DNA of 60,025 bases, taken from NCBI GenBank assembly GCA_964548855.1, contig CAZJSR010000012.1, forward strand, positions 1 through 60,025, read 5' to 3'. Position 1 is the first letter of the stretch; the number at the start of each line of letters is the position of its first letter. This document shows positions 35,789-44,572 of this stretch, in pieces. The DNA is from UBA3206 sp964548855. GTDB lineage: Bacteria; Bacillota_I; Bacilli_A; Acholeplasmatales; Anaeroplasmataceae. The notes below the pieces were generated by a model. It did not search any database, had not been told where the DNA came from, and was given only the letters and a program-made list of their open reading frames with translations. Position numbers and translations under genes: made by a program.

Positions 35789-38386
35789 TTATTTGTTAAT
35801 TTTATTAATATGTTCAATTACTTCTTCATATTGTTTTTTATAAGATTCTTGTTTTTGACGTTCATCTAAAATCTTACTTTGAGGAGCTTTTGATATGAAA
35901 GCTTCATTTGATAGCATCTTCTCACTTCTTAGAAGTTCTTGTTCTAATCTTGTTTTTTCTTTAAGTAGATTAGAAAGTACTTCCTTAATGTCAACTAAAT
36001 CAGAAGTAGGAATAAAGATAGTTACATTTTCAAGTACTACAACTACATTATCTAAGCTAGTAGGATTATCTAAAGTAATATTAAGTTCTAGAGGATTTAA
36101 GAATTTATTTAAATAATTTCTAGTTGATTCTAATACTGTTTTAGTATTATTATCATTAGCCTTTAATGTAATATTGATTTTAACTGAAGGTGCTTTATTA
36201 GCTTTAGCACGTTCATTACGAACAGCTGTAATAACACCTATCATAGTATTAATTGCATCTTCTTCTAAATCAAAATTAAATTCTTCATTAACTTGTGGCC
36301 AAGTATCAATAGAAATAGATTCTTTTTCATGTGGTAATGATTGATAAATTTCTTCAGTTATAAATGGAACAATTGGATGTAACATTTTTATAATCGAATC
36401 AAGTACATATACTAATACATTTTGAGTCATATTCTTATTTTCTTTATCAGATGATTGTAAATCAACTTTTGAAATTTCAACGTACCATGAAGCAAAATCA
36501 TCCCATACAAAATTATATAACGAACGAGCAACTTCACCAAATTCATACTTGTCATAATTAAAGTCTACTTCTTTAATAACTTTATTTAATCTATTTAAAA
36601 TCCATTTAGAAGCTAAATTTAACTTTTTAGGATCTATTGTAGTCTTTTCATAGTCTGAAATATTCATCATAACATATCTTGAAATATTCCATATTTTATT
36701 TAAGTAATTCCAACTTGATTCAACTTTAGTTTCATCATATCTTAAATCAAGACCTGGAGCCGCATTTGTATTTAAGAAATAACGAAGAGCATCACATCCA
36801 TATTTTTCAATAACATCAAAAGGGTCAACACCATTACCTAATGATTTACTCATTTTTCTACCTTGTTGATCACGAATTAAACCATGAATTAGAATTTCTT
36901 TAAATGGAGCTTGTTTTGTAAATTCAATACCTTCAAATAACATTCTAGATACCCAGAAGAAAATAATATCATAACCTGTTACTAAAACATTTGTTGGATA
37001 ATACTTTTCAAGTAACTTAGTTTTTTCAGGGAATCCTAATGTACTAAATGGCCATAATGCACTAGAAAACCAAGTATCTAATACATCTTCATCTTGTACC
37101 CATCCTTCACCAGGACATGAAGTTTGTACTAAAACTTCTCCATCTTTATACCATGCAGGAATACGATGACCCCACCATAATTGACGGGAAATACACCAAT
37201 CTTGAATATTTTCAAGCCATCTATTTAAATTAGTATGGAATCTTTCAGGGACAAATTTATATTCTTTATTATCTAAGACTTGTTTAGCTAAAACATCCAT
37301 TTTAACAAACCATTGTTTAGATAATCGTGGTTCTACTACAACACCTGTACGCTCTGAATGCCCTACACTATGAACAACCTTCTCAATTTTAACAAGTAAA
37401 CCTAATTCATCTAGGTCTTTAACTAATTGTCTACGACATTCAAATCTATCTAAATTTTCATATTTTAATGCCATATGATTCATAGTTCCATCATCATTCA
37501 TACATAAAGGCATTGCTAAATTATGTCTCTTACCAACTTCAAAATCGTTTGGATCATGTGCAGGAGTTACCTTTACAACCCCAGAACCAAAATCTTTATC
37601 AACATATTCATCACTTATAACAGGGATTTTTATGTCTGTTCCTGGTATATATACCATTTTACCAACTAAATCTTTATATCTTGAATCTGTAGGATTAACC
37701 ATTAATGCTTGGTCAGCAAACATTGTTTCAGGACGTGTTGTTGCGATTGTTGCATAACCAGTTCCATCAACAAATGGATATTTAAAGTAATAAAAGGCAC
37801 CTTCAATATCTTTATGTTCAACTTCAATATTTGATAATGCTGTACGAGCTTCAGGATCCCAATTTATTATTCTTTCACCTTGATAAATATATCCCTTTTC
37901 ATATAATTTACAAAAAACATAATTAACAGCCTTATTACTTTTTTCATCTAATGTAAATCTTTCTTTTGAATAATCAAGTGATAATCCAAGTGCAGCCCAT
38001 TGAGAACGAATTATTTGAGCATATTCTTCTTTCCAACCCCAAGCTTGTTCTAAGAACTTTTCACGACCTATATCATATCGTGAAATTCCTTGTTCTTTTA
38101 ATCTTTGATCAACCTTCGCTTGAGTTGCAATTCCTGCATGGTCCATTCCAGGTACCCATAATGCATCATATCCTTGCATTCTCTTACGTCTTATAATCAT
38201 ATCTTGGATTGTTGTATCCCATGCATGTCCTAAATGAAGTTTACCTGTTACGTTAGGCGGTGGAAGTGTTATTGTAAAAGGTTGTTTTGAATCATCTCCT
38301 GCTTCAAAAAATCCACCTTTTAACCAAAAATCATATTTTCCTTTTTCAACTTCCTTATGGTCATATTTAGTCTTTAATTCTTTCAT
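35789..38386 (-). CDS. valS: Valyl-tRNA synthetase
   Basis: A complete 865-residue class I synthetase charging tRNA-Val. The HIGH motif appears as PPPNVTGKLHLGHAW (about residue 45). The editing domain follows, with ATTRPETMFADQALMVNP. The KMSKS loop is in DQQGRKMSKSLGNG, and the C-terminus has the ValS-specific coiled-coil arm (LLKEKTRLEQELLRSEKM to the end). It overlaps the GNAT gene by 20 bases and depends on the T-box leader upstream of that gene. Confidence 0.98.
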   Translation of the reverse strand: MKELKTKYDHKEVEKGKYDFWLKGGFFEAGDDSKQPFTITLPPPNVTGKLHLGHAWDTTIQDMIIRRKRMQGYDALWVPGMDHAGIATQAKVDQRLKEQGISRYDIGREKFLEQAWGWKEEYAQIIRSQWAALGLSLDYSKERFTLDEKSNKAVNYVFCKLYEKGYIYQGERIINWDPEARTALSNIEVEHKDIEGAFYYFKYPFVDGTGYATIATTRPETMFADQALMVNPTDSRYKDLVGKMVYIPGTDIKIPVISDEYVDKDFGSGVVKVTPAHDPNDFEVGKRHNLAMPLCMNDDGTMNHMALKYENLDRFECRRQLVKDLDELGLLVKIEKVVHSVGHSERTGVVVEPRLSKQWFVKMDVLAKQVLDNKEYKFVPERFHTNLNRWLENIQDWCISRQLWWGHRIPAWYKDGEVLVQTSCPGEGWVQDEDVLDTWFSSALWPFSTLGFPEKTKLLEKYYPTNVLVTGYDIIFFWVSRMLFEGIEFTKQAPFKEILIHGLIRDQQGRKMSKSLGNGVDPFDVIEKYGCDALRYFLNTNAAPGLDLRYDETKVESSWNYLNKIWNISRYVMMNISDYEKTTIDPKKLNLASKWILNRLNKVIKEVDFNYDKYEFGEVARSLYNFVWDDFASWYVEISKVDLQSSDKENKNMTQNVLVYVLDSIIKMLHPIVPFITEEIYQSLPHEKESISIDTWPQVNEEFNFDLEEDAINTMIGVITAVRNERAKANKAPSVKINITLKANDNNTKTVLESTRNYLNKFLNPLELNITLDNPTSLDNVVVVLENVTIFIPTSDLVDIKEVLSNLLKEKTRLEQELLRSEKMLSNEAFISKAPQSKILDERQKQESYKKQYEEVIEHINKINK

Positions 38387-38921
38387 TTTTTATCATCCTT
38401 TCATAATCATCTTTTGTCATATGATATAATTTAACATCTACAACTCTTTTATCATACATTCTTTTATAGGCACAAATTATTCCATCATAAATAAAACCCA
38501 ATGATACAATTGTATTCTCAGATCTTTTATTATCTACAATATGACACATTTCCAAAACTTCTGCATGTAGATAATTAAATGCATATTTCATAATTTCTTT
38601 TGTAGCTTCATACGCAAACCCCATCCCCCAATAAAGAGGATTTAGTGCAAAGCCAATCTCATATGCAATAATATTGTCTCTTATGTGAGATTTATTAAGT
38701 TCTATTGAACCTATTAGTTTATCAGTTTCTTTAAGTATAATTGCAAATTCATTATTATTCATAACTTTAGAAACCAATATACGTTCAGATTCTCTTAAAG
38801 ATTGATGTGGCTTCCAACCTGCAGTATATCCAACAAGAGGATGTGACGAATATTCATAGAAATCATATATATCGCTATATTGAAAATTCCTTATAATAAG
38901 CCTTTCAGTTTTTATTTTCAT
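38367..38921 (-). CDS. GNAT family N-acetyltransferase (RimJ/RimL-like)
   Basis: A 184-residue acetyltransferase beginning MKIKTERLIIRNF, the classic RimJ/RimL-type start. It has IAYEIGFALNPLYWGMGFAYEATKEIMKYAF, where GMGFA is the acetyl-CoA loop, and the late VDNKRSENTIVSLGF. The target may be a ribosomal protein or another N-terminus. It lies between the T-box and valS and overlaps valS by 20 bases, so it is made under valine starvation control. The ribosome-binding site is weak. Confidence 0.85.
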   Translation of the reverse strand: MKIKTERLIIRNFQYSDIYDFYEYSSHPLVGYTAGWKPHQSLRESERILVSKVMNNNEFAIILKETDKLIGSIELNKSHIRDNIIAYEIGFALNPLYWGMGFAYEATKEIMKYAFNYLHAEVLEMCHIVDNKRSENTIVSLGFIYDGIICAYKRMYDKRVVDVKLYHMTKDDYERMIKNERIKD

Positions 38922-38972
38922 AAAGTCTTTATTACTAACATTAATATAAGCTAATAATTCTCCTTTCTAAAT

Positions 38973-39002
38973 AAAAAAAAACGTCCTTAAATCCAAGGAC
39001 GC
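38973..39002 (-). terminator. T-box leader terminator
   Basis: A 7-bp stem (38982-38988 with 38995-39001) and a run of nine T on the minus strand, just after the T-box sequence. It is the alternative to the antiterminator. Confidence 0.9.
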
Positions 39003-39196
39003 TTATTAAACGTGGTACCACCTTAGTTCTAGATACACTAGCACTCAAATATCTTTAACGGAATAACCCGATATACATTACTATTATTTCACATATATAG
39101 CTCCATGACTACCTTCTATATAAAATCACAAATACTTTCACCAACCGTATTCTCTCTAAAGACTCATTTATATATACTCTTCATTTCTTCGCTTAT
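38973..39196 (-). promoter_or_regulatory. T-box riboswitch (valine)
   Basis: A T-box leader that reads uncharged tRNA. On the minus strand, stem I carries AGAGA and GGTTGGTG with the distal loop features. Then comes GTAGTCATGGAGC, with the valine codon GTC (39109-39107) as probable specifier. The T-box bulge is AAGGTGGTACCACG (39024-39011), followed by the terminator. Uncharged tRNA-Val would stabilise the antiterminator and allow transcription of the GNAT gene, valS and perhaps the ROK kinase. It fills the 310-base gap before the GNAT gene. Confidence 0.95.
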
Positions 39197-39202
39197 GATT
39201 AG

Positions 39203-39231
39203 ATTCTATAACTTTTATTAACTAAAGTCAA
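39203..39231 (-). promoter_or_regulatory. Promoter of the valS operon
   Basis: TTGACT (39231-39226), 17 bases, TAGAAT (39208-39203), immediately upstream of the T-box leader. Confidence 0.75.
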
Positions 39232-39233
39232 TA

Positions 39234-39638
39234 TTAATTAATCCCACAATTTGTTTTAGAGCACATAATATCAAGACAATAATAGACATTCATTGTAAAA
39301 TCATTAAACATATCACCGTAATAATTATCTATATGATATCCGTCAGTACTTGAAACTATAATTATCGCAAAACTACTACCATAATTTAGTGCATAAACTT
39401 TATAATCATCTCTACTGCTAATAAAACCTTGCGAAAAATCTTCAATAGATGTTAAATAGTGATAAAGTGTAGGAACATATAAGCCTATTTCCTCAAAAAG
39501 AATTTCTTTTGTAAAACTAAAACTTGAAAGTATTTTAAATACATCTAGAAAAGTATATTTTTCTTTTTTTCCTAATAAATCATAAATATACTTTTCAGAT
39601 TCTAACATTTTCTTATAAATATATTTTTGATTATTCAT
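39234..39638 (-). CDS. Unknown 134-residue protein after potD
   Basis: I do not recognise this protein. It is soluble, starts MNNQKYIYKKMLESEKYIYDLL, and combines a helical first half with a strand-rich second half (YKVYALNYGSSFAIIIVSSTDGYHIDNYYGDMFND). I start it at the ATG at 39638, which overlaps the end of potD by eight bases, as in coupled genes. Its stop lies just before the valS promoter. A link with polyamine transport is possible from position only. Confidence 0.55.
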   Translation of the reverse strand: MNNQKYIYKKMLESEKYIYDLLGKKEKYTFLDVFKILSSFSFTKEILFEEIGLYVPTLYHYLTSIEDFSQGFISSRDDYKVYALNYGSSFAIIIVSSTDGYHIDNYYGDMFNDFTMNVYYCLDIMCSKTNCGIN

Positions 39639-40941
39639 TACATTTTTTCTTTCTATATTTATAAATACTATATGAACTATATCCAACTATAAAAATACCT
39701 AAAAGTGATATTACTAATATACAAATTACATTACCAGCATTACTACTTGTTTTAACAGAAGATTTTGCTTGATTTACTATTGTCTCACAAAGAGTCATAT
39801 AAATAGAATCCTTAGGTTCAAGTAATTTAACCTTACTAATATCTTTAGCTTCACATAATGGATCTAAATAAAATTTATATTTATCAGTAAGATTTTTAAG
39901 TGTTACTTTAACATTATCATTTTCAAAATAAATTGAATCAGGATTATTATTAAATTTATCAACAACACTATTTAATGTAGGAGAATATCCAATCGCTAAT
40001 GCATTTTGAAATGCATTATCTGGATCTAACATAAAATCAATAAACTTATTTGCAAGTTCTTGATTAGTACTAGTCTTAGGTATAACCATCGCATCAAAAA
40101 ACGCAACAGTATTTGATGGAACGTATACATTAAAGTTTAGTGCATCAAGTCCTATATTTTTTCCACTTCCTTCATTCAATGCTAAATATACAGCATCAAA
40201 GAAGTCACCAAGTTGAGTAAAACATAAGTCAAGATTACCTGTAGCTGTTTTTCTCTTTAAGGCATCGTCACCCCACATATCAAATGAGGCATTTTTTATG
40301 CCATTAACGATATCTTCTGTATTAAAATCTTCTTTATTTGGATCTATATCATTTGCCATAAGATATGAAGCAACTGCCCAGCGTGCAGTATTATACATTC
40401 CACTCTTAACATCAAAATCATATAAACTCTTATCAAATAATGCTTTAAAACCATTATTTTTTATAATATTTTCAGTTTTATCATTATTCGTAGAATATAT
40501 CATAGAATATGCACCCCAAAAATAAGGCATACAATATGTCATTGTATCTTTCATATTTGTTTGTCTTAAACTTTGAAGTTTAGGAGTAAATAATGTCTCA
40601 TATGAATTAAGATTTGGATACGCTTTATTTTTTACATCTAATTCATATAAATATCCTTCATTATATAATTTTGTAACCATATAATCTCCAGGAATCGCAA
40701 CATCATAAGCTGTTGTTTTTGAAGAAATTTTTTGATACATAGTTTCTGATGATGTAACAATCTCTAAAACTACGCTACAATTGTTTTCTTTTTCAAAATC
40801 ATCAATTAAAGATTCATCAATATATTCTCCCCAGTTAAGTAAATAAAGAGTGTTTGATTTAGTGCCTTTATTTAAAATTACAAGTGCGAATATAGTAAAC
40901 ATTACTATTACACTAACTGATGAAATAAATATTTTTTTCAT
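39631..40941 (-). CDS. potD: Spermidine/putrescine-binding protein
   Basis: A 436-residue periplasmic-binding-type protein (PotD/PotF family). The start of the mature domain, LYLLNWGEYIDESLIDDFEKENNCSVVLEIVTSSETMYQKI, and the YDVAIPGDYMVTKL segment are typical. The N-terminal hydrophobic helix (about 5-24) has no lipobox cysteine. A second helix near the C-terminus (about 408-430) is followed by KYRKKK, so the protein seems anchored at both ends; most PotD proteins are free or lipid-anchored. Its gene overlaps potC by one base. Confidence 0.9.
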   Translation of the reverse strand: MKKIFISSVSVIVMFTIFALVILNKGTKSNTLYLLNWGEYIDESLIDDFEKENNCSVVLEIVTSSETMYQKISSKTTAYDVAIPGDYMVTKLYNEGYLYELDVKNKAYPNLNSYETLFTPKLQSLRQTNMKDTMTYCMPYFWGAYSMIYSTNNDKTENIIKNNGFKALFDKSLYDFDVKSGMYNTARWAVASYLMANDIDPNKEDFNTEDIVNGIKNASFDMWGDDALKRKTATGNLDLCFTQLGDFFDAVYLALNEGSGKNIGLDALNFNVYVPSNTVAFFDAMVIPKTSTNQELANKFIDFMLDPDNAFQNALAIGYSPTLNSVVDKFNNNPDSIYFENDNVKVTLKNLTDKYKFYLDPLCEAKDISKVKLLEPKDSIYMTLCETIVNQAKSSVKTSSNAGNVICILVISLLGIFIVGYSSYSIYKYRKKKCNE

Positions 40942-41780
40942 TATTTGCTCACCTTCTTCTTTTTCTTTTTTGAAGACTTTATAGAAACAAATAATACAAG
41001 AGCTAATGTTGCCATTGTAAGTAACGCATTATATGCATATGCTCCTGCAGAGAAATTTTTCTTAGTATATGAATTATATACATAATTAGAAAAATTATAA
41101 AATCCATTACCTTGTGTAAAATATGATATAACAAAATCATCAATTGATAAAGTAAATGCAAGAAGAGCGCCTGTTAATATTGCAGTCTTAAGAGATGGAA
41201 TAATTACTAAAAATAAAGCTTTTATTCTAGAACATCCTAAATCTTGTGCAGCTTCAAATAATGATTCATCAGTTTGTTGAAGTTTGGGTAAAACCATTAA
41301 AATAACATATGGCGTAGTAAAGAATACATGTGCTATAAGCATTGTAGGAAATCCAAATATCTCAGGAATTAAAGGAAGTAAAAAACTGAATATAATCATT
41401 ATCGATACTCCCGTTACTATTTCTGATTGAATCATAGGCATTTGATTTAACAATTTCATAAGTCTTTTACTTTTACCAGCAAGGGCATTAATACCAATTG
41501 ATGAAAATAATCCTAATATCGTTGCGATTAATGTTGCCCAAAATGAAACTAATAATGAATCTAAAATAGTTCTATAAAGAGATGAATTTGTAAATATTTC
41601 TTTGTAATTTTTAAACGTAAAACTACCAAAATGCAGTGCTTGCATCGCATTTGCATCACTATTAAATGATTGATATATAATGACAAATACTGGTATATAC
41701 ATAAGCATCATCGCAAATATGACAAAAAGCACTTTTAAAACTTTTGGTAAATATTTCTTCCATCCAGTAATTTCCATCAT
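40941..41780 (-). CDS. potC: Spermidine/putrescine permease PotC
   Basis: A 279-residue inner permease subunit with six membrane helices. The ATPase-contact (EAA) loop is SLFEAAQDLGCSRIKALFLVIIPSLKTAILTG, followed by AFTLSIDDFVISYFTQG, the typical PotC ending. It overlaps potB by a few bases at the ATGATG start and potD by one base, so all are coupled. Confidence 0.95.
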   Translation of the reverse strand: MMEITGWKKYLPKVLKVLFVIFAMMLMYIPVFVIIYQSFNSDANAMQALHFGSFTFKNYKEIFTNSSLYRTILDSLLVSFWATLIATILGLFSSIGINALAGKSKRLMKLLNQMPMIQSEIVTGVSIMIIFSFLLPLIPEIFGFPTMLIAHVFFTTPYVILMVLPKLQQTDESLFEAAQDLGCSRIKALFLVIIPSLKTAILTGALLAFTLSIDDFVISYFTQGNGFYNFSNYVYNSYTKKNFSAGAYAYNALLTMATLALVLFVSIKSSKKKKKKVSK

Positions 41781-42574
41781 AGTAAATCACCATCCTTATT
41801 TGATTTACTAAAAAGTAAAACAAAAATTATAATAACAATTGATACAAAAATTGATAATAATGAACCTAAATTATAATTATTTGCAGATTTAAACATATTT
41901 TCAATAATATTACCTATCATATTTACCTTTCCATCACCGATAATTGCAGATATCGCAAAACCAGTTGCGGCAGGAAGAAATACCATAACTATTCCTGATG
42001 AAACACCGCTTATTGAAAGTGGAAAAGAAACCTTAAAGAATGTCTTCCATGCAGGTAGACCTAAATCTTTTGATGCTTCAATTAAAGTTCTATCCATTTT
42101 TTCAAGTACAGTAAATATAGGGAAAATCATAAATGGAAGGTAAGTTGTGACTGTAACAAATATAACAGCACCTTGACTTCCAATTAAATTTAGACCACTA
42201 AGTAAATCTGATGAAAATAATTTATACCAAGATAAAATTCTAAGCATAGAATTACACCACATTGGTAAAATCATGCATAATAATATAAGCATTTTGTTCT
42301 TGAAATTAGAAAAAGAAATAAAATACGCAACAGGATATCCTATTAAAAAGCATATCACTGTTGTCCAAAATGCTATAACAAGAGAATTCCAAATTGATTC
42401 CCAATATGTAATATCAGTTAGAGCTAAATAATTATCAATAGTTGCGTTTGCACCATTAAAACTCGTTCCATTCGTATTAAAAAAAGTCAAAACAAACATT
42501 AATATTAATGGTAATACTACTAATACAATCAACCATATAAAATATGGTATTGAAAATTTCTTAAATATTTTCAT
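41777..42574 (-). CDS. potB: Spermidine/putrescine permease PotB
   Basis: The partner permease of PotC, 265 residues with six membrane helices. The EAA loop reads TLIEASKDLGLPAWKTFFKVSFPLSISGVSSG. The start chosen is the ATG at 42574 (MKIFKKFSIPYF), 4 bases after the potA stop, with AGGA before it. An in-frame TTG further upstream would overlap potA. Confidence 0.95.
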   Translation of the reverse strand: MKIFKKFSIPYFIWLIVLVVLPLILMFVLTFFNTNGTSFNGANATIDNYLALTDITYWESIWNSLVIAFWTTVICFLIGYPVAYFISFSNFKNKMLILLCMILPMWCNSMLRILSWYKLFSSDLLSGLNLIGSQGAVIFVTVTTYLPFMIFPIFTVLEKMDRTLIEASKDLGLPAWKTFFKVSFPLSISGVSSGIVMVFLPAATGFAISAIIGDGKVNMIGNIIENMFKSANNYNLGSLLSIFVSIVIIIFVLLFSKSNKDGDLL

Positions 42575-42578
42575 AGGC

Positions 42579-44396
42579 CTATTCCTCATCAAGTACTTTC
42601 ATAAGATGAATTTCATAGAAATCTATTTTAAGACCAATTTTTTGTCCTATTTCACAATTTTGATAATCTTGTACTAAAATATCATTTCCATCAACATCAA
42701 CATGCATTTCAAAATGAACACCAGTAAATACACTTGATGTAACAACACCTTGTATAAAACATTTTTCAGGATTATCAAATTCTAAATCAAAGTCCTCTGG
42801 TCTTATAACAACATCAACAGCCTCACCAGGTTGGAATATCGTTACATAACAATCAAATTCATTTCCTAAAAAAGAAACTAAATTATCATCTAAGTAAATA
42901 CCTTCCATTATGTTATCTCCATCATAATTAGCAAGTAATGATTGCTTAGACTCGCTCTTTGATTCACAATAAATATTTTGAGGATCTACCGTAAATCCAA
43001 CTTGTTCTCCAACTTTATGTTTATAAGGAGTATGAACATTAATTTTTTGACCATTTATATCAACTACAAGTTCATAATGATTCTTATTAAACTTAGCGCT
43101 TAAAACAGTACCAATTAACTTAGCTGATTCTAATGGAACTACGTCAAAATCTTCTTTTTCAACAATACAATAAATAGATTCACCTTTTTCAAAGTCATTA
43201 ACATCAACACGCCATTTTCTTCCTAAGGCCTCTAATCTATCATTTCCAAGATATTTACCTCTAAATATATTTGATTGACCAATAAATGATGCGACAAATT
43301 TATTTACAGGTTCATTATAAATATCCTCAGGTCTTCCTATTTGTTGAATTTCTCCTTGATTCATAACAACTACTGTATCAGACATAACCATCGCTTCTTC
43401 TTGATCATGAGTAACAAAAATAAATGTGATTCCTAAATTCTTTTGCATTTCTTTAAGTTCATAACGCATTTTCTCACGAATCTTTAAATCAAGTGCAGCA
43501 AGTGGTTCATCAAGAAGTAAAATACGTGGTTTATTTACAATTGCACGTGCAATCGCAATACGTTGCATTTGACCACCTGATAAACTTGATATTGTTCTAT
43601 TTTCATAACCTTTTAGATTAACTAAATCTAGTGCTTTTAATATTTCTTGTCTTATAGTTTCTTCTTTAAATTTTCTATCTTCAAGACGTGTTATCATTTT
43701 ATAATAAACATCTTTTTCTTTTAAATCATTAATTAAAATTTTACATGTTTCTTTAAATGTAGTGCCTTTAAGTGATACTACTATGTCATCTTCATTATTA
43801 CTTGAATCAACTTTTACACCAAATCCATTTAACATATTTTCTAATTTTTCTTTATAAATATCAAAAGATGATTTCTTATATTCCTTTTTTATTTCTTTAA
43901 TATATCTACTTGATTTTATAACAGGTGAAAATTGTGAAAAATATTCGATTGCTGCTTTTTTTACATCATTTGGTTTTAAGAAGTTATCTAAATGTCTTCT
44001 AACTCCGTCTATTTCTTCTTCATCGAAATTATACTCATGTAAAAGATTATAAACACCAATATCATATACTTTTGAATAAACGTTATTTCTTAATCCGAAT
44101 GCGATATTATCATAGATATTTAAATGTGGGAACAGTGCATACCTTTGGAATACTGTATTAATAGGTCGTTTATGAGATGGTAAATTTCCAATCTCTTCTC
44201 CATCTAATAACAATTGTCCCTTTTGCATGGTTTCAAATCCACCAATAATTCTTAGAGTTGTTGTCTTTCCACATCCTGATGGACCTAAAAGTGTAACAAA
44301 CTCATTCTCATTAACAGACAAATTTAAATCCTCTAGTATTATATTATCTCCATAAGATTTTCCTATGCCTTTTAATTCAACTAATTTACGTGCCAT
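42579..44396 (-). CDS. potA: Polyamine ABC transporter ATPase PotA with large insertion
   Basis: The ATPase of the polyamine importer, 605 residues from the ATG at 44396 (MARKLVELKG), which has GGAGAG before it. Walker A is GPSGCGKT (38-45), the Q-loop is TVFQRYALFPH, the signature is LSGGQMQR (272-279), Walker B is ILLLDEP and the H-loop is FVTHDQEEAM. Between the Q-loop and the signature are about 190 residues instead of about 55. The extra block (about 106-245) is helical and charged. The C-terminus holds two TOBE-like segments. Ordinary PotA is about 370 residues. Confidence 0.93.
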   Translation of the reverse strand: MARKLVELKGIGKSYGDNIILEDLNLSVNENEFVTLLGPSGCGKTTTLRIIGGFETMQKGQLLLDGEEIGNLPSHKRPINTVFQRYALFPHLNIYDNIAFGLRNNVYSKVYDIGVYNLLHEYNFDEEEIDGVRRHLDNFLKPNDVKKAAIEYFSQFSPVIKSSRYIKEIKKEYKKSSFDIYKEKLENMLNGFGVKVDSSNNEDDIVVSLKGTTFKETCKILINDLKEKDVYYKMITRLEDRKFKEETIRQEILKALDLVNLKGYENRTISSLSGGQMQRIAIARAIVNKPRILLLDEPLAALDLKIREKMRYELKEMQKNLGITFIFVTHDQEEAMVMSDTVVVMNQGEIQQIGRPEDIYNEPVNKFVASFIGQSNIFRGKYLGNDRLEALGRKWRVDVNDFEKGESIYCIVEKEDFDVVPLESAKLIGTVLSAKFNKNHYELVVDINGQKINVHTPYKHKVGEQVGFTVDPQNIYCESKSESKQSLLANYDGDNIMEGIYLDDNLVSFLGNEFDCYVTIFQPGEAVDVVIRPEDFDLEFDNPEKCFIQGVVTSSVFTGVHFEMHVDVDGNDILVQDYQNCEIGQKIGLKIDFYEIHLMKVLDEE

Positions 44397-44454
44397 TTCT
44401 ATTGCTCTCCATAATGTCATAATATTAGTTTTTAGTATTGCCAGAATATGCAAT

Positions 44455-44483
44455 TTTATATAACCGATTTTATTATATATCAA
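44455..44483 (-). promoter_or_regulatory. Promoter of potABCD
   Basis: TTGATA (44483-44478), 17 bases, TATAAA (44460-44455). The leader to the potA start is about 55 bases. Confidence 0.6.
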
Positions 44484-44540
44484 AGAACTAAAATGTAAAT
44501 ATAAAAAAGTGATTTTTTATTTTTTTTACTTAAAAGTAGT

Positions 44541-44572
44541 TAAAAAAAAGATTTTGGAAAACCAAAATCTTA
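44541..44572 (-). terminator. Terminator of lon
   Basis: A perfect 10-bp stem (44548-44557 with 44562-44571), a 4-base loop and eight T on the minus strand. Confidence 0.9.

Noticed and set aside
38918..38941. A seven-codon leader open frame (MLVIKTL) overlapping the GNAT start
   Set aside because: The ATGA overlap looks like coupling, but the only ribosome-binding site is 18 bases away and the length is too short to support.
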